Shown here piece after piece: positions 52,241 to 62,924 of a DNA stretch of 64,000 bases. The stretch lies in assembly GCF_030385785.1 (NCBI RefSeq), contig NZ_JAUEDK010000012.1, positions 1 through 64,000 of the forward strand, given 5' to 3'. The notes under the pieces were generated by a model, which did not search any database, was not told the DNA's origin, and saw nothing but the letters and a program-made list of their open reading frames with translations. This stretch comes from Crenobacter oryzisoli (GTDB lineage: Bacteria; Pseudomonadota; Gammaproteobacteria; Burkholderiales; Chromobacteriaceae). How positions within the stretch are numbered: position 1 is the first letter of the stretch; each line of letters begins with the position of its first letter. Position numbers and translations under genes: made by a program.

Positions 52241-53137
52241 TTAGAGCCGGAACGAGGCCGGCCGTTGCGGTTCGGTCTCGGCGGCCTGCCGGGCGGCGAC
52301 CGATTCCGCGACCTCGGGTGGGGCGAACAGCAGCGTGCCGCGTTCCTTCCAGGTTCTGGCGCGCAACAGCTCGCGCAGCATGTCGTGCCATTCGCAGAAC
52401 GTCACGGTCAGCGGGTTGAACGATGTGACCCGCTTGATGGTGCCGTAGTCGCACGGCACGGCTGGGTCTTCCTTGACGTAGCTGCCGAACAGCCGGTCCC
52501 AGATCACCAGTACGCCGGCGTAGTTGCGGTCGATATAGCGCGGGTTGCGCGCGTGGTGGATGCGGTGGACGGACGGGGTGTTGAGCACCCATTCGAGCGG
52601 GCCGAGCTTGGGGATGGCCTGGGTGTGCACGAAAAACTGGAAGGCGAGGTTGAGCAGCACGATCGCCACGATCAGCCGCGGCTCGAAGCCGAGCCAGGCC
52701 ATCGGCAGCCAGAACAGCCACATGCCGGCGACCGGGTACATCAGGCTCTGGCGGAACGCGGTCGACAGGTTCATCCGCTCCGAGCTGTGGTGCACGCTGT
52801 GTGCGGCCCATAGCCAGCGCACCCGGTGACTGGTGCGGTGGAACCCGTAGTAGAGAAAGTCCTGTGCGAGAAACAGCGCGACGAGACTCGTCCAGGAGCT
52901 GTCGAAAGTGTGGATGCGCCAGTGGGTGTAGACCCAGGAGTAGACGGGGATGACGAACAGCCAGGCGAGCTTGTCGGCGCCTTGGTGCAGCAGGGCGAGG
53001 CCGGTGTTGCACAGCGTATCGCGCCAGCTGTACACGCTGGTGTTGCCGCGACGGCGCCACCAGATGCACTCCCACGCGATGCAGCCGACGAATACCGGCG
53101 CAAGCGCCAACAGGATCAGCTCTACGTCAAACCCCAT
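52241..53137 (-). CDS. Sterol desaturase/fatty acid hydroxylase family protein
   Basis: 298 residues, several membrane helices, and the histidine clusters of the di-iron membrane hydroxylases: HRTSH (100-104), HSVHH (113-117), His171 and HRIHH (191-195). The family hydroxylates or desaturates lipids; the substrate here is unknown. ATG 53137 (MGFDVELIL) has an AGAGGGG ribosome site; the longer frame is a shadow of rodA. Monocistronic as far as can be seen. Confidence 0.92.
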   Translation of the reverse strand: MGFDVELILLALAPVFVGCIAWECIWWRRRGNTSVYSWRDTLCNTGLALLHQGADKLAWLFVIPVYSWVYTHWRIHTFDSSWTSLVALFLAQDFLYYGFHRTSHRVRWLWAAHSVHHSSERMNLSTAFRQSLMYPVAGMWLFWLPMAWLGFEPRLIVAIVLLNLAFQFFVHTQAIPKLGPLEWVLNTPSVHRIHHARNPRYIDRNYAGVLVIWDRLFGSYVKEDPAVPCDYGTIKRVTSFNPLTVTFCEWHDMLRELLRARTWKERGTLLFAPPEVAESVAARQAAETEPQRPASFRL

Positions 53138-53302
53138 CGCCCCTCTTCCTCGTGTTGGCCGTTTGCCGGCTCTCTTGTTGTGTTGCCCGGGAATACTAAT
53201 CAAGCACTTGTTTGAATTCAACCGGAATCGCACGGCGCGGGGTGATTCGGCCAACGTTGTCGCATTTGCGCCCGGTTGCAGCGCAGCATCGGCGCCGGGT
53301 AC

Positions 53303-53330
53303 AAAAAAAGCCGTGCCCGGAGGCACGGCT
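53303..53330 (-). terminator. Intrinsic terminator after rodA
   Basis: AGCCGTGCC pairs with GGCACGGCT over a 4-nt loop, then a run of seven T on the minus strand, 29 bp past the rodA stop. It ends the elongation operon. Confidence 0.93.
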
Positions 53331-53358
53331 GAGTGTGGGGTGGGTGCGCGTCGGGGCG

Positions 53359-54453
53359 CTACTTGCGCTGGTTGGCGATGCCCATCAGCATGCCCTGTCC
53401 GACCAGGATGGACAGGGTCGCGGTGCCACCGTACGAAACCAGCGGCAGCGGCACGCCGACCACCGGCAGGATGCCCGACACCATGCCCATGTTGACGAAG
53501 GCATACACGAAGAAGGTCAGCGTGATCGCGCCGGCCATCAGACGACCGTACAAGGTCGGCGCGCGCGCGGTGATCATCATGCCGCGGCTGATCACCAGCA
53601 GGTACAGGATCACCAGGATCACGTTGCCGACCAGGCCGAACTCCTCCGAGTACACCGCGAAGATGAAGTCGGTGGTGCGCTCCGGGATGTAGTCGAGGTG
53701 AGTCTGCGTGCCGTTGAGCCAGCCCTTGCCCCACGGCCCGCCCGAGCCGATCGCGATCATCGACTGGATGATGTGGTAGCCGGCGCCGAGCGGGTCCTGC
53801 ATCGGGTCGATCAGGGTCAGGATGCGCTTCTTCTGGTAGTCGTGCATGAAGTTCCAGATCACCGGCAGGCTGCCGAGGAAAGTGACCAGGCCACCGATGA
53901 TCAGCTTCCATGACAGCCCGGCGAAGAACATCACGAAGAAGCCGGCAGCCATGATCAGCGTGGCGGTGCCGAGGTCAGGCTGCTTGAGCACCAGTGCGCC
54001 CGGTACCACGATCATCAGGCCGGCAACCAGATAGTGGCGCCAGGACAGCGACAGTTCATACTTCTGGAAGAACCACGCCAGCATCATCGGGATCGCGATC
54101 TTCATGATTTCGGACGGCTGGATACGGGTGATGCCGAGTTCCAGCCAGCGTCGCGAGCCGTTCACCACCACACCGAACAGCGCTACCCCGATCAAGAGCA
54201 GCAGGCCGGTCACGTAGATCGGCGGCGCAAAGTTCATCACCAGCTGCGGGCGCAGGTAGGCGAGGCTCCACAGCACTACCAGCCCCAGCACGGTGTAGCC
54301 GAACTTGGCGGTCAGCCGTCCCCATTCCTGGTTGTCGGCTGAAAACAGCACAAACAGGCTCAGCACGTAGATCAGGCCGAGGAACAGCATCAGCCAGCCG
54401 TCGAGCGGCTCCTTGATGAAGTCCCACAGGCGCTTAAGGGGATGGGGTTGCAT
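53359..54453 (-). CDS. rodA: Rod-shape SEDS glycosyltransferase RodA
   Basis: 364 residues with about ten helices. SEDS signatures: NGSRRWLELGITRIQPSEIMKI and VGVPLPLVSYGGTATLS, plus KQPDLGTATL and the WGKGWLNGTQTHLDYIPERTTDFIFAV loop with the catalytic-region acidic residues. RodA polymerises glycan strands with PBP2 during elongation. ATG 54453 overlaps the end of mrdA by 20 bp; an alternative start at 54480 would overlap by 47. Confidence 0.95.
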   Translation of the reverse strand: MQPHPLKRLWDFIKEPLDGWLMLFLGLIYVLSLFVLFSADNQEWGRLTAKFGYTVLGLVVLWSLAYLRPQLVMNFAPPIYVTGLLLLIGVALFGVVVNGSRRWLELGITRIQPSEIMKIAIPMMLAWFFQKYELSLSWRHYLVAGLMIVVPGALVLKQPDLGTATLIMAAGFFVMFFAGLSWKLIIGGLVTFLGSLPVIWNFMHDYQKKRILTLIDPMQDPLGAGYHIIQSMIAIGSGGPWGKGWLNGTQTHLDYIPERTTDFIFAVYSEEFGLVGNVILVILYLLVISRGMMITARAPTLYGRLMAGAITLTFFVYAFVNMGMVSGILPVVGVPLPLVSYGGTATLSILVGQGMLMGIANQRK

Positions 54454-56431
54454 CGGGGGTTTCCTGTTCAGCGGCGGCACGCTCGGCCTGGGCGCGGGCG
54501 GCGGCGTTCGGGTCGGCGGTGCCGGTCTTGACGGTGGTCAGCTGGCCGACCAGGTCCGCCGGCACCTTGCCGAGCATGTAGAAGTCGGTCAGTGCGCGGG
54601 CGATCGGCGCGGCAGCCGCGGCACCCCAGCCGGCGTTCTCGACGATCACCGCCACCGCGATCTTCGGCTGCTCCACCGGCGCGAACGCGACGAACCAGGA
54701 GTGGTCGCGCTGCTGCTCGGAGATCGCCGCCGAGTTGTACTTGGCCCCCTGCTTGATCGCGACCACCTGCGCGGTACCGGTCTTGCCGGCCATCGTGTAT
54801 TGCAGGCCGACGCCGATGCGCGCAGCGGTGCCGCCCGGCTTGAGCACGGTTTCCATCGCGTGCTTGATGTACTCGAAGTTGGTTTCCTTGAACGGCAGCT
54901 GGCGGGTCGGTTGCGTCTCGATGCGACGCTCCTTGCCGCTCTTTGCGTCGACCACTTCCTGCACCAGGTGGGGCTTGAACACATTGCCGTCGTTGGCCAT
55001 GATCGCCACCGCATTCGCCATCTGCAGCGGCGTGTACGCGTTGAAGCCCTGGCCGATGCCGATGCTGACCACGTCGGCCGGGTACCAGCGTCGCACCTCC
55101 GGCTTGTACTTGGCGAAGCGCTTTTCCTTCCATTCCTTGGACGGCAGTACCCCGGTGGCTTCGCCGTCGAGATCGATGCCGGTCCTGCTTCCCAGGCCGA
55201 ACTGCGACAGCACCGGGTGGATCTTGTCGATTCCCATGTCCCACGCAAGCTTGTAGAAGAAGGTGTCGCTCGATACCTGGATCGCTCGGGCGAGGTTGGC
55301 CGAACCGTTACCGTGCTTGTTCGAGTCGCGGAACTGGTGGCTGGAGCCGGGCAGGGTGAAGAACGCCGGCGCCGCGCGCACGTCGTTGTAGCCGATCGTG
55401 CCGGTTTCGAGCGCGGCCATCGCCATGAACGGCTTGAATGTCGAGCCCGGCGGGTACACACCGCGCAGCGCACGGTTCACCATCGGCTTTTGCCAGTCTT
55501 CGTTCAGGGTTTTCCAGGTAGCGCTGTCGATGCCGTCGATGAACAGGCTCGGGTCGAAGCCCGGCTTGGACAGGAAGGCGAGCACGCCGCCGGTCTGCGG
55601 GTCGATCGCCACCAGCGCGCCGCGACGCTGGCCGAACAGTTTGTCGGCCACTTCCTGCAGGCGGATATCCAGCGCCAGCTTCAGCGTGTTGCCGTTGATC
55701 GGCGGGGTGCGGCGCAAGGTGCGAATCGCGTGGCCGCCGGCATCGGTCTCGACCTCCTCGAAGCCCGAGGTGCCGTGCAGGTCGTCCTCGTACACGGCTT
55801 CGAGGCCGGTCTTGCCGATGTAGTCGGTGCCGCGATAGTTGGCGGTCTTGCCTTCGTCGTCGAGCCGGTCCTGATCCTTCTGGTTGATCCGGCCGATGTA
55901 GCCGAGCACGTGGCTGGTCATCTCCTTGAACGGGTAGTCGCGGAACAGCCGTGCCTTCACCTCCACGCCGGGGAAGCGCCAGCCGTTGGCGGCGACCCGC
56001 GCCGCCTCCTCCTCGGTCAGCTTCATCTTCAGCGGCACCGGCTCGAAGTTGCGCGACTCGGACAGGAATTTCTTGAAGCGCTTCATGTCGCGCGGGGTGA
56101 TGTCGACCAGCTTGCCGAGCGCCTCGACGGTGCTGTCGAGTCCACCGGTCTTGGACGGCGTCACTTCCAGCGTGTACGCCGAGTAGTTCTGCGCCAGTAC
56201 CACGCCGTTGCGGTCGACGATCAGGCCGCGGTTGGGCAGCGTCGGCACCAAAGAAATGCGGTTGTTCTGCGCCAATGTCATGTAGTGATCGTGCTGCATC
56301 ACTTGCAGGTAGACGAAGCGGCCCACCAGCACGATGAACATCAGGATCATGAAGCCGTAAGCGACGATGAGGCGCAGCTCGAACTGTTCGTCGTCCGAAC
56401 GGGTATTTTTCAGGCGGGTAGGGCGCGGCAT
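54434..56431 (-). CDS. mrdA: Penicillin-binding protein 2 (elongation transpeptidase)
   Basis: 665 residues. One N-terminal membrane anchor (about 22-44), a PBP dimerisation region (PNRGLIVDRNGVVLAQN), and a transpeptidase domain with all three active-site motifs: STFK (acyl-serine), SSD and KTGT. It cross-links peptidoglycan made by RodA. The C-terminus is an Ala/Glu-rich tail. It follows mreD by 10 bp and overlaps rodA. Confidence 0.96.
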   Translation of the reverse strand: MPRPTRLKNTRSDDEQFELRLIVAYGFMILMFIVLVGRFVYLQVMQHDHYMTLAQNNRISLVPTLPNRGLIVDRNGVVLAQNYSAYTLEVTPSKTGGLDSTVEALGKLVDITPRDMKRFKKFLSESRNFEPVPLKMKLTEEEAARVAANGWRFPGVEVKARLFRDYPFKEMTSHVLGYIGRINQKDQDRLDDEGKTANYRGTDYIGKTGLEAVYEDDLHGTSGFEEVETDAGGHAIRTLRRTPPINGNTLKLALDIRLQEVADKLFGQRRGALVAIDPQTGGVLAFLSKPGFDPSLFIDGIDSATWKTLNEDWQKPMVNRALRGVYPPGSTFKPFMAMAALETGTIGYNDVRAAPAFFTLPGSSHQFRDSNKHGNGSANLARAIQVSSDTFFYKLAWDMGIDKIHPVLSQFGLGSRTGIDLDGEATGVLPSKEWKEKRFAKYKPEVRRWYPADVVSIGIGQGFNAYTPLQMANAVAIMANDGNVFKPHLVQEVVDAKSGKERRIETQPTRQLPFKETNFEYIKHAMETVLKPGGTAARIGVGLQYTMAGKTGTAQVVAIKQGAKYNSAAISEQQRDHSWFVAFAPVEQPKIAVAVIVENAGWGAAAAAPIARALTDFYMLGKVPADLVGQLTTVKTGTADPNAAARAQAERAAAEQETPDATPSP

Positions 56432-56441
56432 CCGGACAGCC

Positions 56442-56939
56442 TTACAGCGAACGTTGGCGGTACGGCAGCACCAGCAGGTTGGTCAGCAGCGGCCATAGCA
56501 GCGCGCCGACCAGCGGCGGCAGGAAGAAGCTCCAGCCGACGAAGGCCGAGCCGGTCGCCATCCGCGCGATCACCATGATCAGCTGGTTGACCTGCAGCAG
56601 GCCCAGGACCACGATCGCCTGCACCCCGAGGTTGAACATCACCAGCTGACGCTGGCGTAGCAGCACCAGGTAGGCGGTGATGGTGTACGCGAGCGCATGT
56701 TGGCCGAACAGCCCAGCGGTCGCGACATCGGCGATCAGACCGAGGAGGAAGGCGGTGCCGATGCCGACCCGGCTGGGCTGGTTGAGCACCCAGTAGAGGA
56801 TCAGCATGCCGACGAAGTCGGGCAGCCAGCGCACCGAGCCGACCGGCAGCGGCACTAGCTCGACGATCAGTGCCAGCGCAAAGGTCAGGTAGATCAGCCG
56901 GCGCTTCACTGGTTTGAGGAGTTCCTGCGGACGTTCCAT
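56442..56939 (-). CDS. mreD: Rod-shape-determining protein MreD
   Basis: 165 residues with about five hydrophobic helices, for example LIYLTFALALIVELVPLP and the C-terminal LPPLVGALLWPLLTNLLVLP. Size, hydrophobicity and position between mreC and mrdA identify MreD, a membrane scaffold of the elongasome. 13 bp after mreC. Confidence 0.94.
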   Translation of the reverse strand: MERPQELLKPVKRRLIYLTFALALIVELVPLPVGSVRWLPDFVGMLILYWVLNQPSRVGIGTAFLLGLIADVATAGLFGQHALAYTITAYLVLLRQRQLVMFNLGVQAIVVLGLLQVNQLIMVIARMATGSAFVGWSFFLPPLVGALLWPLLTNLLVLPYRQRSL

Positions 56940-56952
56940 CTATCTATAAAAC

Positions 56953-57933
56953 CTAACGTGGACCCGAGGCGGGTGTGGCCGCTTTGGCGGTCGACTTGGT
57001 TTTGGCGTCCTTGCCCTCGCCCTTCTTGGCGGCCTTGGCTGCGGCTTTGGCCGCCTTGGCGTCGAGGGGCACTACAGGTTGCGCCGGCGCAGGAGCCGGC
57101 GGCATCGATTTCTCGCTCACCACCAGCACATAGCGCGAACTCTGCACCCCAGCGTACGGGATGCAGGCCACTCGGGCGAACGCGGCGCCGGCGTTGCGGT
57201 CGACCTTGCCGACCTGAGCCACCGGCACACCGGGTGGGAACACGCTGTCGATGCCCGAGGTGACCAGCCGGTCACCTTCCTTGATGTCGGCGTGGATCGG
57301 CATGTAGCGCAACTCCACCCCGCCGCCGTAGCCGTACAGGATCGCTCGCTGCCCTGTGCGTTCGATCATCACCGGCACCATCTGGTTCTTGTCGACCACC
57401 AATGTTACCTCGGCGGTCAACGGCTGCACCCGGGTGATCTGGCCGAGCAGGCCATGGCCGTCGAGCACCGGCATGCCGCCCTTCAAGCCGGCGTTGGTGC
57501 CGCGATCGATGATCAGCTTGTAGGTGAAGGCATCGCGACCGGTGTACAGCACTTCGGCCTGCGCGGCGACGTCGGTACGGCTGGACGCGATCTGGGCGAG
57601 CGCCTTCAGCTCGGTCAGCTCTCGCTCCACCGTCGCGAGACGCCCGAGCTGGGCGGCATTGCTCAGCGCCGCAGTCCTGAGCTTGGCGTTCTCCTGCTGC
57701 AGCTCGGATTGCGTGGTGAAGAAGCTGCTCAGGTCGCGCACGCCGCTGACCGGCGCGTTGACCGCCCATTGCAGTGGGTAGAGCACCACCGACAGCGCCT
57801 CGCGCGCCGGCTCCATCAGGCCGTAACGGCTGTCCGCCACCAGAAGCGCGACCGACAGCGTCGCGCAGCTGATTAGCCGGACGAGCGGGCGCGGTCCCTG
57901 GCGGAAAAAGCTGGGGGTATTGGCGAAATCCAT
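56953..57933 (-). CDS. mreC: Rod-shape-determining protein MreC
   Basis: 326 residues: one N-terminal membrane helix (about 17-35), a coiled coil (about 63-100, FFTTQSELQQENAKLRTAAL), the periplasmic beta domains (VLDGHGLLGQITRV, DRLVTSGIDSVFPPGVPVAQV) and a Lys/Ala/Pro-rich tail (KAAKAAAKAAKKGEGKD). MreC activates PBP2-RodA. The ATG is only two bases beyond the T-run of an intrinsic terminator, and no purine-rich ribosome site is visible ahead of it. Confidence 0.95.
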   Translation of the reverse strand: MDFANTPSFFRQGPRPLVRLISCATLSVALLVADSRYGLMEPAREALSVVLYPLQWAVNAPVSGVRDLSSFFTTQSELQQENAKLRTAALSNAAQLGRLATVERELTELKALAQIASSRTDVAAQAEVLYTGRDAFTYKLIIDRGTNAGLKGGMPVLDGHGLLGQITRVQPLTAEVTLVVDKNQMVPVMIERTGQRAILYGYGGGVELRYMPIHADIKEGDRLVTSGIDSVFPPGVPVAQVGKVDRNAGAAFARVACIPYAGVQSSRYVLVVSEKSMPPAPAPAQPVVPLDAKAAKAAAKAAKKGEGKDAKTKSTAKAATPASGPR

Positions 57934-57935
57934 GC

Positions 57936-57963
57936 AAAAAACGCCGCCCTCAAGCGGGCGGCG
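57936..57963 (-). terminator. Intrinsic terminator between mreB and mreC
   Basis: CGCCGCCC pairs with GGGCGGCG over a 6-nt loop and is followed by TTTTTT, then GC and the mreC ATG. The stem starts 13 bp after the mreB stop. It should make mreB mRNA more abundant than the downstream genes. Confidence 0.88.
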
Positions 57964-57975
57964 CGGCTTCCCGCT

Positions 57976-59121
<1,146 letters not shown>

Positions 59122-59239
59122 TCAAACCAGGCTGCAAAAGGCCTGGCGCCGCCCTCGTGACGCATCGTTAATCTTGGGAGAAACAAACTCCCTATGATAC
59201 CCTATAAAGCTTGGATTATTAAAGGTTTCAGAGGTCTCC

Positions 59240-59527
59240 ATGTCGCTGACGCATCAGGATGTCGCCCGTATCGCACGCCTCGCCCGCATCGCGGTTACCG
59301 ACGAGGAAATTGCCGCGACCGGCGCCCAGCTCAACAACATTTTCGGTCTAATAGAAAAAATGCAGGCGGTAAATACCGACGGCATCGAGCCGATGGCCCA
59401 CCCGCAGGATGTCAGCCTGCGTCTGCGTGACGATGTGGTCACCGAGACCAATCATCGCGACGCCTTCCAGGCAGTGGCGCCGCAGGTGGCGGCTGGCCTG
59501 TTCCTGGTGCCTAAAGTCATCGAGTAA
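59240..59527 (+). CDS. gatC: Glutamyl-tRNA(Gln)/aspartyl-tRNA(Asn) amidotransferase subunit C
   Basis: 95 residues with the GatC pattern [16 protein letters not shown] at the start, then a helical hairpin ([22 protein letters not shown]) and the C-terminal LFLVPKVIE. It stabilises the GatA-GatB complex. Preceded by AGAGGTCTCC. The 220-bp upstream region holds the mreB/gatC divergent promoters and includes AT-rich TATGATACCCTATAAAG (about 59194-59210), a likely gatC -10 region. Confidence 0.95.
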   Translation: MSLTHQDVARIARLARIAVTDEEIAATGAQLNNIFGLIEKMQAVNTDGIEPMAHPQDVSLRLRDDVVTETNHRDAFQAVAPQVAAGLFLVPKVIE

Positions 59528-59597
59528 TTCTCGACCGGATCATCGGATGTTGGTTCCATTTCGGCCAATATCCATCTTGCTGTAGGTTTGTCACATC

Positions 59598-61049
59598 ATG
59601 ATTAACGCTACCCTGAAAGAACTGTCGGCCGCACTGGCTGCGAAGTCGGTATCGAGCGCCGAGCTCGCCGGCCAGTTCCTCGATCGCATCGCTGCGCTCA
59701 ACCCCACCCTGAACGCCTTCATCACCGTCGACCCCGAAAAAACGCTGGCCGAGGCGGCCGCCGCCGACGCGGCGCGCGCCGCGGGGCAGGCCGGCCTGTT
59801 GACCGGCGTGCCACTGGCGATCAAGGACATCTTCTGCCAGCAGGGCTGGAAGACCAGCTGCGGTTCGAAGATGCTCGACAACTTCATCGCCCCGTACGAT
59901 GCGCACGTGATCGAGCGCGTGCGCGCCGCCGGCCTCGTTACCATCGGCCGCACCAATATGGACGAGTTCGCGATGGGGTCGGCCAACGAGAACAGCTACT
60001 ACGGCCCGGTGAAGAATCCGTGGGATCTGGCGGCAATTCCGGGCGGCAGCTCCGGCGGCTCGGCCGCGGCGGTAGCGGCGCGCCTGGCGCCGGCCGCGCT
60101 CGGTACCGATACCGGCGGTTCGATCCGCCAGCCGGCCAGTCACTGCGGCATCACCGGCATCAAGCCGACCTACGGTGTAGTGTCGCGCTACGGCATGGTC
60201 GCATTCGCCTCCTCGCTCGACCAGGGCGGCCCGATGGCGCAGACCGCCGAGGACTGCGCGCTGCTGCTCAACACCATCGCCGGTTTCGATGGGCGCGATT
60301 CGACCAGCCTGGAGCGTCCGACCGAGGACTACACCCGTGAACTGGGCAATTCGCTCTCTGGTCTGAAAGTCGGCTTGCCGAGGGAATACTTCGCCGCCGG
60401 CCTGTCGGCCGACGTGGCGCGCGTGATCGACGAGGCGGTGGCCCAGTTGAAGAAGCTCGGTGCCGAGGTAGTCGAGGTGTCGCTGCCGAACACCGAGCTG
60501 TCGATCCCGGCCTATTACGTGATCGCGCCAGCCGAGGCGTCGAGCAACCTGTCGCGTTACGACGGTGTGCGTTACGGTCACCGGGCCGCCGAGTACAAAG
60601 ACCTGGTCGACATGTACGAGAAGAGCCGCGCCGAGGGCTTCGGCGCCGAGGTGAAGCGCCGCATCCTGGTCGGCACCTACGTGCTCAGCCACGGCTACTA
60701 CGACGCCTATTACCTGAAGGCGCAGAAGATCCGCCGACTGATCGCCGACGACTTCAAGAAGGCGTTCGAACAGTGCGACGTGATCCTCGGTCCGGTGGCG
60801 CCGACCGCCGCGTTCAATATCGGCGAGAAGTCGAACGACCCGGTCGAGATGTACCTGTCGGACATCTATACGCTGTCGGTGAACCTGGCCGGCCTGCCGG
60901 GCATGAGCGTGCCGGCCGGTTTTGCCGCGAACGGCCGCCCGATCGGCCTGCAGATCATCGGCAACTACTTCGGCGAAGCGAAGATGCTGAACGTGGCGCA
61001 CCAGTTCCAGCAGGCGACCGACTGGCACCGCAAGGCGCCGGCGCTGTAA
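59598..61049 (+). CDS. gatA: Glutamyl-tRNA(Gln) amidotransferase subunit A
   Basis: 483 residues of the amidase-signature family. The Ser-cisSer-Lys triad is complete: Lys76 (LAIKDIF), Ser151 (GGSSGGS) and Ser175 ([12 protein letters not shown]). GatA releases ammonia from glutamine and channels it to GatB. gatC ends 70 bp upstream. A 20-bp inverted repeat separates it from gatB. Confidence 0.97.
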   Translation: MINATLKELSAALAAKSVSSAELAGQFLDRIAALNPTLNAFITVDPEKTLAEAAAADAARAAGQAGLLTGVPLAIKDIFCQQGWKTSCGSKMLDNFIAPYDAHVIERVRAAGLVTIGRTNMDEFAMGSANENSYYGPVKNPWDLAAIPGGSSGGSAAAVAARLAPAALGTDTGGSIRQPASHCGITGIKPTYGVVSRYGMVAFASSLDQGGPMAQTAEDCALLLNTIAGFDGRDSTSLERPTEDYTRELGNSLSGLKVGLPREYFAAGLSADVARVIDEAVAQLKKLGAEVVEVSLPNTELSIPAYYVIAPAEASSNLSRYDGVRYGHRAAEYKDLVDMYEKSRAEGFGAEVKRRILVGTYVLSHGYYDAYYLKAQKIRRLIADDFKKAFEQCDVILGPVAPTAAFNIGEKSNDPVEMYLSDIYTLSVNLAGLPGMSVPAGFAANGRPIGLQIIGNYFGEAKMLNVAHQFQQATDWHRKAPAL

Positions 61050-61064
61050 GGATTTGATTTTTTA

Positions 61065-61156
61065 GCCACGGAAGCACACGGAAAGACACGGCAGGAATCG
61101 GGCGACATGGTGCAGACAGTTGCCGTGATCCGCGCTTTTCCGTGTGCTTCCGTGGC
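61065..61156. repeat. 20-bp perfect inverted repeat between gatA and gatB
   Basis: GCCACGGAAGCACACGGAAA (61065-61084) is exactly inverted at 61137-61156 around a 52-nt spacer. It fills almost the whole gatA-gatB gap. The arm belongs to a CCACGGAA-type interspersed repeat seen in many bacterial genomes. The transcript would fold into a long hairpin within the operon. Confidence 0.75.
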
Positions 61157-61181
61157 GGATAAATAGAAGGATTTCTCGACC

Positions 61182-62624
61182 ATGAAATGGGAAGTCGTCA
61201 TCGGTCTTGAGGTGCACGTGCAGCTCAACACCGCCTCCAAGATCTTCTCCGGCTCGTCCACCGCCTTCGGTGCCGAGCCCAATACCCAGGCTTCCGCGGT
61301 GGAGCTGGCGCTGCCGGGCGTGCTGCCGGTGATGAACAAGGCCGCTGTGGAAAAAGCGATCCGCCTCGGCCTGGCGCTCGGTTCCACTATTAATAAGAAG
61401 AATGTGTTTGCGCGGAAGAACTACTTCTACCCGGACCTGCCCAAGGGCTACCAGATCAGCCAGATGGACCTGCCTATCGTCCAACACGGCACCTTGACGA
61501 TCCAGGTCGGCGACGAGGAGAAGGTGATCCACCTGACCCGCGCCCACCTCGAGGAGGACGCCGGCAAATCGATCCACGAAGGCCTGGAAGGGCTGTCGGG
61601 GGTGTCCGGCATCGACCTGAACCGCGCCGGCACCCCGCTGTTGGAAATCGTGTCCGAGCCGGATATGCGCTCGCCCGAAGAGGCGGTCGCCTACGCCCGT
61701 GCGCTGCACACACTGGTGACTTGGCTCGGCATCTGCGACGGCAACATGCAGGAGGGCAGCTTCCGCGTCGACGCCAACGTGTCGGTGCGTCCCGAGGGAC
61801 AAGTCGAATTCGGCACTCGCCGCGAGATCAAGAACCTCAATTCGTTCCGCTTCCTGCAGCAGGCGATCGAGGCCGAGATCCAGTGGCAGATCGACACCAT
61901 CGAGGATGGCGGCAAGGTACAGCAGGCGACCGTGTTGTTCGATCCGGACAAGGGTGAGACCCGCGCGATGCGTTCTAAGGAAGACGCGCACGATTACCGC
62001 TACTTCCCGGACCCGGATCTGTTGCCGGTGGTGATTACGCAGGAGCAGATCGACGCCGTGCGTGAGTCGATGCCGGAGCTGCCGGGCCAGATGAAGGAGC
62101 GCTTCGCCGAGAACTTCGGTGTGTCGGCGTACGACGCCAACCTGCTCACCAGCAGCTACGCGTTGGCCCGCTACTTCGAGGCGGTTGCCGCGGCGACCGG
62201 TCAGGGCAAACTTGCCGCCAACTGGATCAACGGCGAACTGGCCGCTAGCCTGAACCGAGACGGTCTCGATATCGCGCAAAGCCCGCTGTCGGCCGAGCGT
62301 CTGGCTGGCCTGATCGTGCGCATTGCCGACGGTACGGTATCGAGCAAGCTCGCCAAGCAGGTGTTCGAGGCGATGTGGGGCGGTGAGCTGTCCGCCGACG
62401 AAGTGATCGAGCGCGACGGTCTCAAGCAGGTGTCCGACGTCGGTGCCATCGAAAAGATGGTCGACGAGGCGATTGCCGCCAATCCGAAGGCGGTCGAGGA
62501 GTTCCGCGCCGGCAAGGAAAAGGCGCTGAATGCACTGGCCGGCCAAGTGATGAAGGCGTCGAAGGGCAAGGCCAACCCGGCGCAAGTTCAGGAAATCCTT
62601 AAGCAGAAGCTCGGCGCGGCTTAA
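61182..62624 (+). CDS. gatB: Glutamyl-tRNA(Gln)/Asp-tRNA(Asn) amidotransferase subunit B
   Basis: 480 residues: GatB kinase-like core ([73 protein letters not shown]) and a C-terminal YqeY-like tRNA-binding tail ([16 protein letters not shown]). It phosphorylates and then amidates misacylated Glu-tRNA(Gln) or Asp-tRNA(Asn). Followed by a terminator. Confidence 0.97.
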   Translation: MKWEVVIGLEVHVQLNTASKIFSGSSTAFGAEPNTQASAVELALPGVLPVMNKAAVEKAIRLGLALGSTINKKNVFARKNYFYPDLPKGYQISQMDLPIVQHGTLTIQVGDEEKVIHLTRAHLEEDAGKSIHEGLEGLSGVSGIDLNRAGTPLLEIVSEPDMRSPEEAVAYARALHTLVTWLGICDGNMQEGSFRVDANVSVRPEGQVEFGTRREIKNLNSFRFLQQAIEAEIQWQIDTIEDGGKVQQATVLFDPDKGETRAMRSKEDAHDYRYFPDPDLLPVVITQEQIDAVRESMPELPGQMKERFAENFGVSAYDANLLTSSYALARYFEAVAAATGQGKLAANWINGELAASLNRDGLDIAQSPLSAERLAGLIVRIADGTVSSKLAKQVFEAMWGGELSADEVIERDGLKQVSDVGAIEKMVDEAIAANPKAVEEFRAGKEKALNALAGQVMKASKGKANPAQVQEILKQKLGAA

Positions 62625-62639
62625 TAGCTAAAATCAATG

Positions 62640-62678
62640 CGGATGGCATGCCTTTTGGTATGCCGTCCGTGTTTTTTT
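62640..62678 (+). terminator. Intrinsic terminator after gatCAB
   Basis: CGGATGGCATGCC pairs (with G-U pairs) with GGTATGCCGTCCG over a TTTT loop, followed by TG and seven T residues. Confidence 0.92.
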
Positions 62679-62816
62679 ATTCGTTATTAAATCGGTAGAT
62701 TGTTTGTAATTAAATCATTTGATTTAATGTTCGGTTGCCTTGATTTGCCGAATCTATTGGTGTTGGCGGGACATTCCTAAGTCATTGTCGCAAAAGGCGA
62801 TTCAAGTCTATCGTTG

Positions 62817-62845
62817 TTGACCGGCTCAATCATCTTCCCTATAGT
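62817..62845 (+). promoter_or_regulatory. Sigma-70 promoter of mraZ / dcw cluster
   Basis: TTGACC (62817-62822), a 17-bp spacer, and TATAGT (62840-62845). This is the best promoter match in the window. Transcription should start near 62852, inside the MraZ box array. Confidence 0.82.
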
Positions 62846-62850
62846 GGCGG

Positions 62851-62880
62851 AAAGTGGGAAAAAGTGGGTGAAAGTGGGGC
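62851..62880 (+). promoter_or_regulatory. MraZ operator, three phased repeats
   Basis: AAAGTGGG occurs three times with an exact 10-bp period (62851, 62861, 62871); a weaker half-copy GTGGCG precedes them. MraZ is known to bind TGGG(A/N) direct repeats at this phase just upstream of its own gene. The array lies at the start of transcription, so binding should repress. Confidence 0.88.
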
Positions 62881-62924
62881 GTTTTACCCCTGACCGACTC
62901 TCAACGGGCCATTAGTCAACTATC

